Assembly (NCBI GenBank): GCA_037447655.1
Contig: JBBHKE010001075.1
Coordinates: forward strand, 192,723 to 256,722
Direction: 5' to 3'
DNA from: Zygnema cylindricum
Lineage: Eukaryota; Streptophyta; Zygnematophyceae; Zygnematales; Zygnemataceae
Length of the DNA: 64,000 nt
How positions within the stretch are numbered: position 1 is the first letter of the stretch; each line of letters opens with the position of its first letter. Both the position numbers and the translations under genes were made by a program. The notes under the pieces were generated by a model that did no database searches, was not told where the DNA came from, and saw only the letters and a list, made by a program, of their open reading frames with translations. Positions 14,990-26,976 of the stretch are shown here, piece after piece.

Positions 14990-16970
14990 AGGAAGAAAAA
15001 AGAACCGCAAAGAATAATAAAAAACCAAATGCGGAAGGTAGAACAAACTAAAAGGAAAAACAAACAGTGAAAAAGAAACTAACACACAAACAAAGGCAAG
15101 CCAACAAAAGACCCTAAAACGAACAACAAGAAATAAAGCAACAAAAGATCACCGTGCCCAAACCAACATTTCCGAACTAAACATCGACAAAGCCATAGAA
15201 TATTCAAAGCAAACCCTTAATCCTGCGCTCGTCGGAGCGCGCGTAAGGGTTGTTAGAATGCGCCAACGATCAATAAGAGTAAAAGTGGATCAAAGAAGGG
15301 TAATTGCTTACAGTAGTTGCAAAGCCACAAATAAATGTTAACGATAAAAGACATATCACCTACACGCGAGGGCCCTCAAGGTCCCTCCTCACGAAAGAAG
15401 TCGAACACAAGGATGACGAAATTAGTCAAAGCAACTCCCAAACAACCAAACAATTGAACAACCATGGGAATGAAGTCAGTCATAACATCTTGGTGTGCAT
15501 AATCACGTACTTTATTAATAACGTCGCACGTAGCCACTCCAACACGCCGTGCCATCTAAAACCGAGGCAAGATTCCCCAAAACAATGTCACCAAACTAGC
15601 GAGAGGCGACATCAAGCAACAAAATCTGAATCCATCGTGAACAAATAACATCTAAAACGTAAAATACCCCCTCTCACAAGCAATAGCCGCTATATTGTCG
15701 AAAACAATGTTATGTGCTTGACTTAACTATCCCCCACGAGAGCAACAAAGGAAATGGACCCCAAGTGATCGAAGGACACGAGCAAACGAAATATTCAAGT
15801 AAAGGTGGATGGGAGTGCCAAGCTTGGAGGGTCGTGGTGAAAGAAGGCGTGAAACCTATAATGGAAGAAATATTTATAGCCAATATCCAAGCTTTAGAGT
15901 GAGGTCCCCCACCAAAGAGAAATTGGACGAGCGAAGAATCGGAGAGATTAGCCTCGAGAAATTAGGATAGAATGGTGTCAACAACCGTAGCAGATATTAT
16001 TTTTTGGAACGAGTAACTTTCTTCCTAATAAGGGTGGGAAAATTGGCATATTTGCTTAAGCTAAGGGAAGAATGAAATATTTGGCCTCCAAAAAAGACTT
16101 ATGGAAAGAAAAGACGTCGTTCAAAACACGAGGAGGGGTGGCAGTAAAAGTAGGAGTATGGAACTCGAGTACATGGGGGAATAGGGACTTAGATGTCATC
16201 AAGTGTTTGAAAAAAAAAGGGGGGGATTGGTTGAGTTTTAGATTCGTTGGATGGTGAGTAAGACTAATCATTACAGTATATTTTTCCAATTCTTTTCCAT
16301 TCAAATTCATTCGTAATGGTGCAACATTTGTTTACTTTTTTTATGGTTGTTTCTATTTGTAATTTAGCACGTTTTCTTATCGAGTAGAAGCTCACAAAAC
16401 ATCCGCAAAAACTTGAAGAAAATGTTACAATTAAATTTGCATTTCTAACTTTAGGCAAGTGTCATGCTCGATCTTCGAATGTGCTGTACGATTTGGGCTG
16501 ACACTCGACAACTCTCGCAACCAATGGGAATGGAAATTTGAGGAACCAGGTTGAAACGAACAAATGGATTGAGGAGTTTGTTTCAAACGTCACACTAGAG
16601 AAACATATAATGAAGATTAATTGTTTTGGATTACTTGGTTTGGATATTTTTTTAATGAATTAGAGCTCGACAAAAACTAAACAATTTAGGATTTCTTTCT
16701 TTACCGAGTATTGGAGTCCTCTAAAATCATTTAGCTTTGACATTTGTGATTTGTTGGAAACCGTAGTAGAATGCTTGCACATCAGGTTTTAAATATTCAA
16801 AACTGGATTAGTATCAACGAATTTATAACAAGTCAACGTACCTACTTTTTAGGCTCATTTTGAGGCACAATTGTTTGTTTGTCCAAATTCGGTGTTGGAC
16901 CAAGTCTCACGCCTCTGGTTCACCTCACAAACTGACTATTGAATTTTGAACTAACAATTTGAGAATTTTG
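14990..16970. other. Arm sequence with short, degraded-looking open frames
   Basis: Paired with about 30944-32905. Open frames of 60-114 residues (15304-15648, 15714-15902, 16072-16257) are broken at different places in the two arms and match nothing I recognise. They could be remnants of a decayed transposon, but no diagnostic motif is visible, so no coding call is made. Confidence 0.35.
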
Positions 16971-16972
16971 TA

Positions 16973-17380
16973 GTGTTGAGTATCGGGTAAAAACTTATTG
17001 CGATAAAACCGATAACTACAGTGATCCTTATCGAACGGTCATGGGTACCAATACATTGTTTAAGAACCACCAAAAGCTGACACTAATAACTATCGGTTGG
17101 GTGTGGTGGTCATCATGGTACGAAAAAAAAAATTGAGTACGGAGATTTGGCGACAAAGAGAGGGGAGGTCTTTCTAAATTTTTTGCATAATCCAATCTAT
17201 ACCACAACACGAAGTTCGTCGAAAGTTATCTGCCAAATAATTGTCAGTCATTTGCCACCATATATCATAATTTTATCGCAATAATTCTCTTACTGATATA
17301 CATTACCCACATATCGATTAATGTTAGGTCAAAAAAAGGAAAATATTAATTATCGACAAATGGCTACAGATACAAAACAC
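16973..17380. mobile_element. GTGTTGGGTATCG-type MITE (left arm)
   Basis: About 408 bp with inverted ends GTGTTGAGTATCGGGTAAAA and ...ATACAAAACAC, rich in ATCGCGATA/ATCGATA internal motifs. The same element lies at the paired site 30518-30941, so it inserted before the arms duplicated. Right-only and downstream copies of the family are at 42621-42989 and 45730-46099. A TA target duplication is intact in the right-arm copy. Confidence 0.7.
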
Positions 17381-18740
17381 TCAAATTTTTGTTCTGACTT
17401 TTTCCTAGTTGTTTGAACTTTTTAAGACTATACTCATCTAGATGATAGATCTATATAATCAAGGACGAACACATTTAGATTTCCTTCGAAAACTTGTCAG
17501 GCGAGTGAGTTATTTCACCTTTTGCATTCTTGTTTTCGCTCGCATTTAGAGTGGATTTGACACCTTCTTGCCTTTCGTTTTCCTTTGGAGTTATTAAGAG
17601 TGGGAAGGATTAACAAATGTTTAGAGATCGGATGAGCTCAACAAGAGGATTTTAAATAGAAGAGTGTCAATGAGAGAGAGTTCTCTTTGACACATAATGT
17701 CGTGGAACGTAAGACTACATTAAAAAAACACAACGATAAACTGTTTAGTACATAGGAACTCGAGTTCGACGTCTTTCTCTTTTCGACCATGGCCATGTCG
17801 TGCTAGCTCGTCGTCAAGCTCATACGAAGTATAACCTGACCAATGAATGTGAAAATGTCTTCCCACGTTTCACACGCTTTTGGACATTTTGCACAAGCTA
17901 AGGGACGTGCAACCTTTTACTTGTCAGTCATGCGACCTCCACTTATTTTCATGGGTGCGTTGTAAAAATGTACGTTGACGCCACCTCTCCCCTTTGCCTC
18001 TCACTATAGTACACCCCACTCTCTTTTCTTGCATTGTGTGTACTTAAAATGTACAATCTTTGACAAGATGAAGTAGGTGACTGCTCACAACCAAAACAAT
18101 GATTGCGATGATCAATTCCCTCAATTTTCCGTGCACACATGCGCAATTTTCGATTGGACACCGCCAATTGGAAGGTGATAATCTTGCCTTTCAATTGCAA
18201 CCGTCAGATGAACAATCCGATAAGTGTGCAAGGACAAATATTGTGAAGTGTAGAAAAGAAAACTAACAGTAACAGTAAAAGTTCGTTTCGGTCATTTCCT
18301 CCCAATTTTGTGACGCATCAAAGTGCAGTGCAATCGACCATCGATTCGTTTTCGGGTGAATAATTGTAATTGTACAAATGTATGTACTTTTCTGTACACC
18401 TTTTGTCCTTGGCATTGACAAAGTACCCCGATGTCGGGCAAATGACCTTCAACGTTATGTTGTGAACTTTTGACGTTTCTAGAAAGTCCCGACGGAACGG
18501 AAAATACGACCGTTGACACTAATCTTTGTGTGACGTGACCATTCGTCGCCTCGCAGCATTTCCCGCTGTTTACCGGTTGAAAGCGAAATTTATCTCGGCG
18601 GCGTTTCTTTCATGGCCGTATTGTACAGAGAGGATCGCAGCGGTCCGATCAGATTCTGGTCGACCAAAAATTCCGTAAAATACGTAATTTAACACCAACC
18701 GGCGGCTGTTTGTATTTAAAGGAAAATCCGTTCGGCTCTG
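17381..18740. other. Noncoding arm sequence with a dispersed repeat
   Basis: Paired with 28964-30517. The part at 18045-18300 (motifs GATTGTACATTTTAAGTACA and CAATTGCAACCGTCAGAT) recurs in diverged form near 46360-46450, 51640-51690 and 56470-56800, so it belongs to a dispersed noncoding family. No gene is recognised. Confidence 0.45.
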
Positions 18741-19255
18741 GCCACGACACTCTTTCCTCTTCCCTCTCCACACTCGCCACTCCTACCTCTCTCTCCTCTC
18801 TCTCTCTCTCACTCCACCTCTCTCTCTCCCTTTCTCTCTCTCTCCTCTCGCTCTACTCCTCTCCATTTAACTCCCTCCATCTTATCCTTCTACTCTAATA
18901 ACTTCTCTTCCTCCTTCCACCTTCGTCTTCTCCGCCCTCCCCTCCCTACCCCTTTCTCTCCCTCTCTCTCTCTGTAGCCCCTAACCATGGACGTAACCAA
19001 GTGCTTCCTTCTCCTTTGTCTCTCTCTCTTGGATCGCATTTCCGTGAAAGCTTCCTTTCGCAACCTCTCTCAGATTCCGCCAACCTCTTGTTCAATGAAT
19101 GGAATAAAGACACGAGGTAAATAACCCAAAGGGAGAAAAAACAAGAGAAGGGTATCAATGAAAGAGGGAGAGGTGACGAGGGAGAGAGGGAGAGAGGGAG
19201 AGGGCGAGGGAGAGGGAGAGTGATAGGGCGAGGGAGTCTCATAGGGAGAGTGTGA
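18741..19255. repeat. CT- then GA-rich low-complexity tracts
   Basis: Pyrimidine-rich microsatellite (18745-18975) and purine-rich GGGAGAG tract (19140-19250) around a short mixed segment. The right arm has the complementary tracts at about 27350-27860. Open frames here are repeat translations. Confidence 0.7.
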
Positions 19256-19600
19256 AGGGTCATTTAGCGTCGGTTCTTTTTTTTTCCCTCTTGGTCCCTT
19301 CCATACTTTTCATTAAACACGTCGGTCCCTTTAGGTCTTACTTACTTTACTTAAATTACTTTAGGTCTTAATCACACTTAGTACATTGCCGCCCTAAACT
19401 CAATCTCTTAGAATCTCGAACACATTTATTAGTATCTAGACTAGGATCCTCTTTGTTAAAGGGCACCAAAGAGTGCTTAGATTCCAGAGTAATTAGCACT
19501 GTGCAATATTTATATAAGTGACTTTCTCGCTTAATGAAATTATCCCAAATTGAATTCAATTTCTCTTTTCAAATGCATTGATATTTTCCCTCATGGATAT
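19256..19600. mobile_element. Truncated copy of the GGAGGTGGATTGGCGG element
   Basis: Matches 26982-27345 of the right arm in inverse orientation and the interior of the full-length element next door (19602-20078), but has lost its terminal repeat on the 19590 side. Confidence 0.55.
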
Positions 19601-19601
19601 T

Positions 19602-20078
19602 GGAGGTGGATTGGCGGAAGCCATGAAATTGTACACAATAGAAAGATCAATGCATTGGAGAGAGGAATTGATTTGTATTTAGGATGATTTCATTAAGTGA
19701 GAAGAGTCACTTATATACAAAATATACAATGGTAATTATTGTGGAGTCTAAGCGCTCTATGGTCCGCTGTAACAAAGGAATCCTAGTCTAGATTCTAACA
19801 AATGTATGTAAGACAAAAGACTGGACCGTCGCCCAAAAGACTGGACCGACGGTCAAAGGAATTCTACGTAAAAATACTAGACCGACGTATGTAACGAAAA
19901 AGTACAAATGACTGGACCGACGTATGGAAGTACGGATAGGACCAAAAGTGAGACGTCCGGATAAGACGGTCAACAAGACTTGACCGACGTAAGAAAAAAT
20001 ACTGACAAGACAAATATAACCTGACGCTAAATGTCCCTTAACAGTGTATAATTTCGTGGCGTCCGCCAATCCACCTCC
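19602..20078. mobile_element. Full-length MITE with 35-bp terminal inverted repeats
   Basis: 477 bp. It starts GGAGGTGGATTGGCGGAAGC and ends with the reverse complement of GGAGGTGGATTGGCGGACGC. The inverted match extends about 35 bp with a few mismatches. The interior has four or five degenerate GACTGGACCGACG units. There is no open frame of note. The right arm holds only one copy at this place, so the extra copy arose in the left arm or was lost in the right. Confidence 0.75.
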
Positions 20079-20256
20079 AATAGAGAGAAAGGAGGCAGAC
20101 CCAGATCGCTTTTTATTTATCTCAAAGCATTTAATACTAACTACTACTTATTGCTACATTTTTTTTTCCTGCAAATATTACAATCGACCGAAATTTTCTA
20201 CTTGGAGGAAATAACTGTTCTGACGCATAACAGATAAACGAGATTCTTAGCCTTCC

Positions 20257-20384
20257 GACCCCTCAGCTGACCCCCTCTGCTGACCCTTCTGCTGACCCCC
20301 TCTGCTGACCCCCTCCTCTGCTGACCCCCTCTGCTGACCCCCTCAGCTGAACCCTCTGCTGACCCCTGTGCTAACCCTTCTACA
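20257..20384. repeat. CTGCTGACCCC minisatellite, about eight units (left arm)
   Basis: Eight units of 12-16 bp built on CTCTGCTGACCCC. The matching right-arm site (26773-26810) has only two to three units, a clear copy-number difference. Confidence 0.8.
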
Positions 20385-21035
20385 GACATCGACGCCGGAA
20401 TAAGTCGTAAGATTTTTCAAATTTTTCTTTTCATATAAGTTTTACATTGTATAGATTTTCCTAGAATGAGTGAACGAATGGATGTTTTTTCTCGTTCTTC
20501 CTTTTTTTGAGATGCGTGATCAGTGCCTTCATTCGCTAGAAGGAACGAATGATTGAATGAATAAATGAATGAACGATTTTTTTTTTTTTTTTAGCTGCCC
20601 GATCGTTGCCTTTCCGTCGTCTAAAATTATTTAAAAGCTGTCGATTACAGTTTTTTTGAGTTTATAAACTGCCTTTGCTATTCAAATAAGTTTTCTTTAT
20701 CTTCTTATATTTTTCGTCATAAACATGTAAAAAATTTCAGCTGCCCAAAGGATAGGATTTCAAAAAAATTGTGCTGCCCGTTACATGCCATTTTGCACAC
20801 ATTTCGAGTATTACTTTTTTTTTTTGTTCTTTTTTTGGGGTTCCAAGGATATTGTTTTCAGCGGTTCCTTCACAATCTAATGATACATAATAGAATAATA
20901 TGTTTGTTGCACACAATGCTTTTTTACGTTTGTATACTCTAAAAATACACTGAGATTCTTGTCATGATATTTTTTTACTAATGTACAAAAAAAGATTCGT
21001 TTACAACCTAAATTTTTGTTCATCGTTAGTGTGCT

Positions 21036-21218
21036 GACGGTGTAAATAATTTTTTTTGGTCCGAATGTTTTAATTGGTCCAATTTTTGGTTCGAATGTTT
21101 TAATTGGTCCGAATAGGTCCTAATACAATATGGGTCTTAAGGTCATACTGTATGTTTTGCATACAATAGGCATATTGTATGGGCCTACTTTCACCTACTT
21201 TTGAACTATGGCATGGAC
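21036..21218 (-). mobile_element. hAT-like MITE cut off at the palindrome junction
   Basis: Ends with CACCTACTTTTGAACTATG at 21218 and contains the GGTCCGAATG and ATACAATATGGGTCTTAAGG motifs of the element at 21738-22040. It stops at CTGACGGTG exactly where homology with the right arm ends. About 120 bp of its other end is missing. Confidence 0.65.
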
Positions 21219-21737
21219 AATACAAAACCTTCATTTTTTTCGTTTTTTGCTTACTTGACTGTAACCATTTTTTTTTGTTTTTTGTGAATCACCCGCCTGA
21301 ATCCGCCAGGCCCCCCAAATTTGGCACCAGAACCCGTTCCGGATATGACGTGGGTGGTCGGGTAACGGTCGGTTACGATTTCGGGTAACCGTTTGCGACC
21401 TTTGGATTGTGGTCGCATAATATCGCCTCATAATAGTTCTCGCGTCCTAAGGGACGTCACGTCGCAAGGGCGGCTGATGGACGCTTTGAGTTTCGACCAC
21501 GTGGCGGGTCTCCATAGATGCGCATTTTCGCTACGCTCCAGTAGCGTAGAGGCAAAAAGGTTTGGAATCTTTTTGTTTACTGTTTATATTGCCGGTAGAG
21601 TGTAGGCGGAGCCTGACGTATGCGGGGAAGGCAAACCTGGATGAGTACCAATGGAAAGGACAGCATTACATTTTTGGAAATCCACTGTCGGTGGAAGTTT
21701 GTAAAAATTAGGTCGGGCTCAAAGAATTGGAATAAAT
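21219..21737. other. Unrecognised spacer segment between two MITE copies
   Basis: Sequence of higher GC than its surroundings, lying between two inverted copies of the same MITE. The whole 21036-22040 unit could be a composite element. No gene is recognised. Confidence 0.4.
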
Positions 21738-22040
21738 CATAGTTCAAAAGTAGGTGAAAGTTGGCCCATACAATATGCCTATTGTATGCAAAACGTACAA
21801 TATGACCTTAGGACCCATATTGTATTCGGACCTATTCGGACCAATTAAAACATTCGGACCAAAAATTGGACCAATTAAAACATTAGGACATGAAAAAAAA
21901 ATTTCACCGTCAGATTCGGACGATCGACGGTCGCCGATCAAAGTATTGATCTAAGTAGATCACATGAAAAGCCCATAACACAACTTACGATAAAGGCGCC
22001 TACCAATGGCCTACCTTAAAAACGCCTACTTTTTAACTAT
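21738..22040 (+). mobile_element. hAT-like MITE, complete
   Basis: 303 bp with inverted ends CATAGTTCAAAAGTAGG and CCTACTTTTTAACTATG, flanked by the 8-bp direct repeat GAATAAAT (21730-21737 and 22042-22049, one base overlapping the element end). An 8-bp duplication suits the hAT superfamily. Related copies are at 21036-21218, 47452-47668 and 57461-57721. Confidence 0.72.
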
Positions 22041-22049
22041 GGAATAAAT

Positions 22050-23053
22050 AAACTTGAGGGCGGGAATTCACAGAACGGAGAATCAATGTATTCTTCAGTT
22101 AAGCGGTTGGTCCCCTGCGGGCACCTTCACACGTGTGACAAGGCGCCACTTGTGCGAATAGATAATTTACGAGCCTGAGCCGGTCCGTTTGCGCAATAAT
22201 CAGAATCTGGTATGACCGTTGGTGGCTTCTGGGCTTCTGGCCATTCAAAAATCCCCCACGTGGAAAAAAAAACATGCGTATTTTACTATTTTAATACTTT
22301 TTATTCCCGAAAATCAGACGCTTAACACATTAGCAGGACTACCCGATTTCCCAGACAATTGCAACTGCTGGGAGCTTTCGCAGGTCTAATCTGTCACGTG
22401 ACTTTTCGATGGGATTGGATTTGGTACGGGTGAATTGTCACTATCCAGCTACTGTAGTTATTTTTTATTTGTTAGCGTTAGCTAATTATGTTAGTGTTCT
22501 TTATTTAATGAACGCGGATTGTCTCCATGGATCAAGGGATTTGAATTTATTTTGTTGAGCAGATTGTATGGTTCAATTACGTAGAGAGACCGTACAGGAC
22601 AGTTTCACCAGCCGCCTTATTTTGTCGCATCTATATGTAGGGAGGGATTCGACGCGACCTACGTTCAGGCCTACGGATACCGTCCGTATCCGCAGTTCGT
22701 CCAGTACGCCGTGATTTGCTGTTACTTCATTATAGATTATTAACGTAAGAAATAAAACTTTATTACAGAAAGTGCGATGGAAAAACCATCAAAGTACAAA
22801 GGGGGTAACAGCTATTAACGTAGGGAAACAGCTAAGTGTTATTAACGTCGTTTGGGGTTCAAATTGAAAGGATCGAAAACACAATCGGAATGCGCAGAAA
22901 ATTGACAAATTACACAATGCGGAAGCGAATTAACTCAATGTCAATTATCAACCAGCTCACATACATTAAATTCTCATGAACATAGATAGAGACAATACAA
23001 AATTCAGAAAAGGAATTCTGACATTAATTCTCATACATTAGTTCTACAATAGT
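22050..23053. other. Unrecognised spacer sequence
   Basis: No coding exon or RNA gene seen. A short segment near 22745-22810 (GCGATGGAAAAACCATCAAA) resembles the right-arm-only insertion at 29562-29688, indicating another dispersed repeat. Confidence 0.4.
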
Positions 23054-23246
23054 TTCTCCTTAATTGTTCCTTCGTTGCTTTTAATTCCCTCACTGGCAGA
23101 CATTTTAACTTAGTCGCAGACATTTTAACTTAGTCGCCAGTAACTTAGTCTTCTCCTTAATTGTTCCTTCGTTGCTTTTAATTCCCTCACTGGCAGACAT
23201 TTTAACTTAGTCGCAGACATTTTAACTTAGTCGCCAGTAACTTAGT
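23054..23246. repeat. 97-bp tandem duplication
   Basis: Two nearly identical 97-bp units starting at 23054 and 23151 (TTCTCCTTAATTGTTCC...). Each contains a doubled 20-bp GCAGACATTTTAACTTAGTC. Confidence 0.85.
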
Positions 23247-23392
23247 CGCCGCCAGATTACAACCAGAAGTCTAATTCTAGAAGCGTCACATGTACTTGGA
23301 CGCAAAATAGAGGTCGACGCAAACTGAAAATTCGCGAAAGAAATATCTAAGTTTACCGTACTTTAAGTATAACGCAATCTACACGAAATGAC

Positions 23393-23742
23393 ACTTCTAG
23401 TTGTACACCTACGAACCGAAAGGACTAGAAGTCCCAAATACAAACGAAATAGACCAAACTGTTCACACTATCAAACGAAACTGAAAAGTACTAATGAACG
23501 AAATGATATGCGCGACGTGACGCGTGACAAAACTAACACTGAAAGGTACAAAAGTACTAATGAAATGAAATAAAATGTGCGACGTGAAAAAACTGAAACT
23601 TCTAGTTGTACACCTACGAACCGAAAGTACTAGAAGTACCCGCATACAAACGAAATAGACCAAACTGTTCACACTATCAAACGAAACTGAAAAGTACTAT
23701 TGAACGAAATGATATGCGCGACGTGACGCGTGACAAAACTAA
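23393..23742. repeat. ~145-bp direct duplication spaced by 206 bp
   Basis: The block starting ACTTCTAGTTGTACACCTAC at about 23391 recurs at about 23597 with few changes and ends GACGCGTGACAAAACTAAC in both. It is noncoding. Confidence 0.8.
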
Positions 23743-23799
23743 CCCACACTAAAAATGAACCAACATTGAGAGATAAATCTCACATTGCTAACCTAACAC

Positions 23800-24050
23800 G
23801 AAGGAGGAGAAAGGAGGACTGACAAAGGAGGAAGGAAAAGGGAGAAAGGAGGGAGGAGGGAAGAGGGAGGAAGCGGAAGGAAAGGGGGCGGGAGGAGGAA
23901 GGGGGAGGGAGGAGGAAAGAGGAGGGAGGGAGGAGGAAGGATAAAGGAGGGAGGAGAGAAGAGGGAGGAGGAAGGAGTGAGGAAAAAGGAGGAGGGAGGA
24001 GGTCCACCTCCTTCATCCTTCCTCTTTCCTCCTCCCTCCCTCCCTCTTTA
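23800..24050. repeat. GGA/GGAGGA purine tract with a short reverse-complement end
   Basis: Almost pure purine from about 23800 to 24000, then CCTCCTCCCTCCC-type pyrimidine to 24047, so the junction could fold back. Confidence 0.75.
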
Positions 24051-24159
24051 AAAAGGCATGTCACCTTTTGCGATAGTTGATTTATTCTCGAAATTTCTAA
24101 ATGTATCCGCTTGTTGTCAAATCCTATAATATGGGCAGATATAGTTAAAATTTTGAACA

Positions 24160-24779
24160 TTAAATTTTGAATTTTGAATTTGGCATTTGGAATTTGGAAT
24201 TTGGAATACTGAATTCTGAATTTTGAATTCGAATTTTGAAATTTGAATTTTGAATGTTGAATCCTGAATTTTGAATTTTTGATTTTTGTTTTTTAAGTAT
24301 TGAATTTTAAATTTTGAATTTTCAAATATGAATTTCTAATTAGATATAAATTGAAAGATGAGATTAAGAATGATGTTGAGAATGAGAATTACGACAAGAA
24401 ATTGAAACTGAGATGGAGTTTAAGATTGAGATTGAGACCCGAGATTAAAACTGAGATTAAGATTCAGATAGAAACCCAAGACAACAAATCAAGATTGAGA
24501 TTAAGATTGAGGTTGAGAATTGAGACGAGAAATTGAGATTGGGATATAAGTCGAGCTTGAGATTGAGATTGAGAATTGAAACAATAAATCAAAATTGAGA
24601 TTAGGTTTAATATTGAGATTGAGATTGATATTTGAGAAATGAGACAAGATATTGAGATTAATGTTGGAGGATTTAGATTGAAATTGAAATTGAGGATTGC
24701 AAACCGAGGATGAGAAATCAGATTGAGATTGATAATTTCGAGAATGAGCGAGAACGATGATGATGATGATGATGAGAAC

Positions 24780-24823
<44 letters not shown>

Positions 24824-24905
24824 GAATGATGATGATGATGATGATGGTAGTGGGATTGACAATTTTGAGATGGAAGGATGGAAATTTTGATTGAGATTGA
24901 GGATT
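24160..24905. repeat. TTGAATTTTGAA, GAGATTGA and GAT microsatellite block
   Basis: Three successive arrays: TTTTGAATTT units (24160-24345), GAGATTGAGATTAAGA units (24350-24750) and a GAT run (24752-24846). The long minus-strand Ile/Ser-rich frames are repeat translations. Confidence 0.8.
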
Positions 24906-25463
24906 GACAAGTTCTAATGTAAAATTGTGTAATATCAACGCGATGGAAAGAGTGCTATAAAATACCTTAAACCTTAAAAAACCCTCAAAACCCTGAAAAT
25001 TCCTTACAAACACCCCAACGAACCCATAAAAACCTTAAGAGATCTTTACCATGAACAGGCTAAAAAAAAAATTGTATTAAATCGTAACAAGCTACAAAAG
25101 ATAAAAATAACGTTATGCCATTCCATTGAAAGGTATGACATGTAGTATTCCTTAATGGCGCTACTCCTGAAAAAATGATAAAAAACCCAACATGGTATGC
25201 GGAAGCGGTTAACTAAATCATTCCCTTACAACACGTAACTACTTCTAAAGGAGAAAAAAAAAATTATTTGTAAACAGCTATAGAGTCTATGTTAACAGTA
25301 GGACAACATATTTAACCAAAACCTCTTTCTACCACTTTTGGCTTCCAGCAACGAAAAAAGTCTAACACTTGGCCAACTAAATCGGAGCGGGCAAGAATTT
25401 ACTCTGAATCTCTCTAAATCTCTCTCTCTCTCAATGTCCACCCAATGTGGAAACGAAATCACT
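24906..25463. other. Unannotated spacer sequence
   Basis: Contains an AACCCTCAAAACCCTGAAAA-type tract (24958-25040). No gene is recognised, but it is the 3' flank of the candidate exon that follows. Confidence 0.4.
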
Positions 25464-25990
25464 TTAAGCGGGGTTTTGGGTGACATCCCATGCCCTGTAT
25501 CCATTATCTCTCCAATGTTCTTCGAAAGGTTCCGGATTGTAAATATAAAATGACCAATAAAGATCCGGTTGTTTGCCGGTATATTTTACGCCCGCGAGTG
25601 TTAAATTATATGGGGTCCAATTCTGACTCATTCTATACTGAGTAATGTCGAAAGGTAAAAAATAACCCCATTCGATAAAAGCATTTCCTATTGGTGGAAC
25701 CGCAATTGGAGTAAGACCAGCACATGCCCACCAAGTATCACTAGTCTCACTGATGTAGCGTTGGTTAAACATAATAGCTCCGGGATAACCATTAAAAAGA
25801 CTCCTTTGCCCTTTAAGTTTGCGATTGCAACAATTGAACCACAACGTCTTTACCCAAACTCGGCAAGTGTTTTGTATTTTTGTGCGGAAAATACAAAAAA
25901 CACAACCAGATGAATAATAAGTACAAATGTCTTCAAAAATAATGCTTTGCTTTCTCAGTCCATTCCAAACTGTAAGGCACTTATCGTCTC
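25464..25990 (-). CDS. Unrecognised protein, probable last exon (partial)
   Basis: The longest credible frame in the spacer: about 175 residues on the minus strand, ending in a stop at 25464-25466. A pyrimidine-rich tract and GTTTTACAG immediately precede 25990, so this is probably a 3' exon entered in phase 1. An in-frame ATG at 26012 lies inside the presumed intron. Composition is protein-like rather than repeat-like, with many Trp, Tyr and Cys. Visible motifs are FNGYPGAIMFNQRYISET, DTWWACAG and DLYWSFYIYNPEPFEEHW. I do not recognise the family. The upstream exon is not identified and may have been removed by the palindrome junction at 26118. Confidence 0.4.
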
Positions 25991-26772
25991 CTGTAAAACC
26001 CAAAAACCGCACAAAAAGGGAAGAAAACCCAAAAAAATGACATTTTAGAAGGTGTAAAAACGAGGTGAAAGAAAATGGAGTAAAGACAAATAAAAAGAGG
26101 TCAATTTTATTGCGATGCTCACCACACTAACGATGAACAAAAATTTAGTTTGTAATCTAATCCTGTTTTGTACATTAGTAAAAAAATATCATGACAAGAG
26201 TCTGTGTATTTTTGGAGTATACAAACGTAAGCATAGTGTGCAACAAACATATTATTCTATTATGTATCATTAGATTGTGAAGGAAGCGCTGAAAACAATA
26301 TCCTTGGAACCCAAAAAAAAGAACAAAAAAAAAAGTAATACTCGAAATGTGTGCAAAATGGCATGAAACGGGCAACACAATTTTTTTGAAATCCTATCCT
26401 TTGGGCAGCTGAAATTTTTTACATGTTTATGAGGAAAAATTCAAGAAGATAAAGAAAACTAATTTGAATAGCAACGGCAGTTTATAAACTCAAAAAAACT
26501 GTAATCGACAGCTTTTAAACAATTTTAGACGACGGAAATGCACCGATTGGGCAGCTAAAATAAAAAAAAGAAAATCGTTCATTCATTTATTCATTCAATC
26601 CTTCGTTCCTTTTAGATAATGAAGGCACTGATCAGGCATCTCAAAAAAAGGAAGAACGAGAAAAAGCATCCATTCATTCACACATTCTAGGAAAATCTAT
26701 ACAATGTAAAACTTATATGAAAAGAAAAAATTGAAAACTCTTACGACTTATTCGGGCGTCGATGTCCGTAGA

Positions 26773-26810
26773 AGGGTCAACAGAGGGGTCAACAGAGGGG
26801 TCAGAAGGCG
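26773..26810. repeat. GGGGTCAACAGA minisatellite, two to three units (right arm)
   Basis: Short counterpart of the eight-unit array at 20257-20384. Confidence 0.65.
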
Positions 26811-26976
26811 AAGTATTGTTTATCTGTGATGCGTCAGAACAGTTATTTCCTCCATGTAGAAAATTCCGGTCGATTGTAATATTTGCAGGAAAAAAAAATG
26901 TAGCAATAAGTAGTAGTTAGTATTAAATGCTTTGAGATAAATAAAAAGCGATCTCGGTCTGCCTCCTTTCTCTCTG

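Noticed and set aside
15304-16257. A possible transposase or other gene in the arm interior
   Set aside because: Frames are short, broken differently in the two arms, and show no diagnostic catalytic motif.
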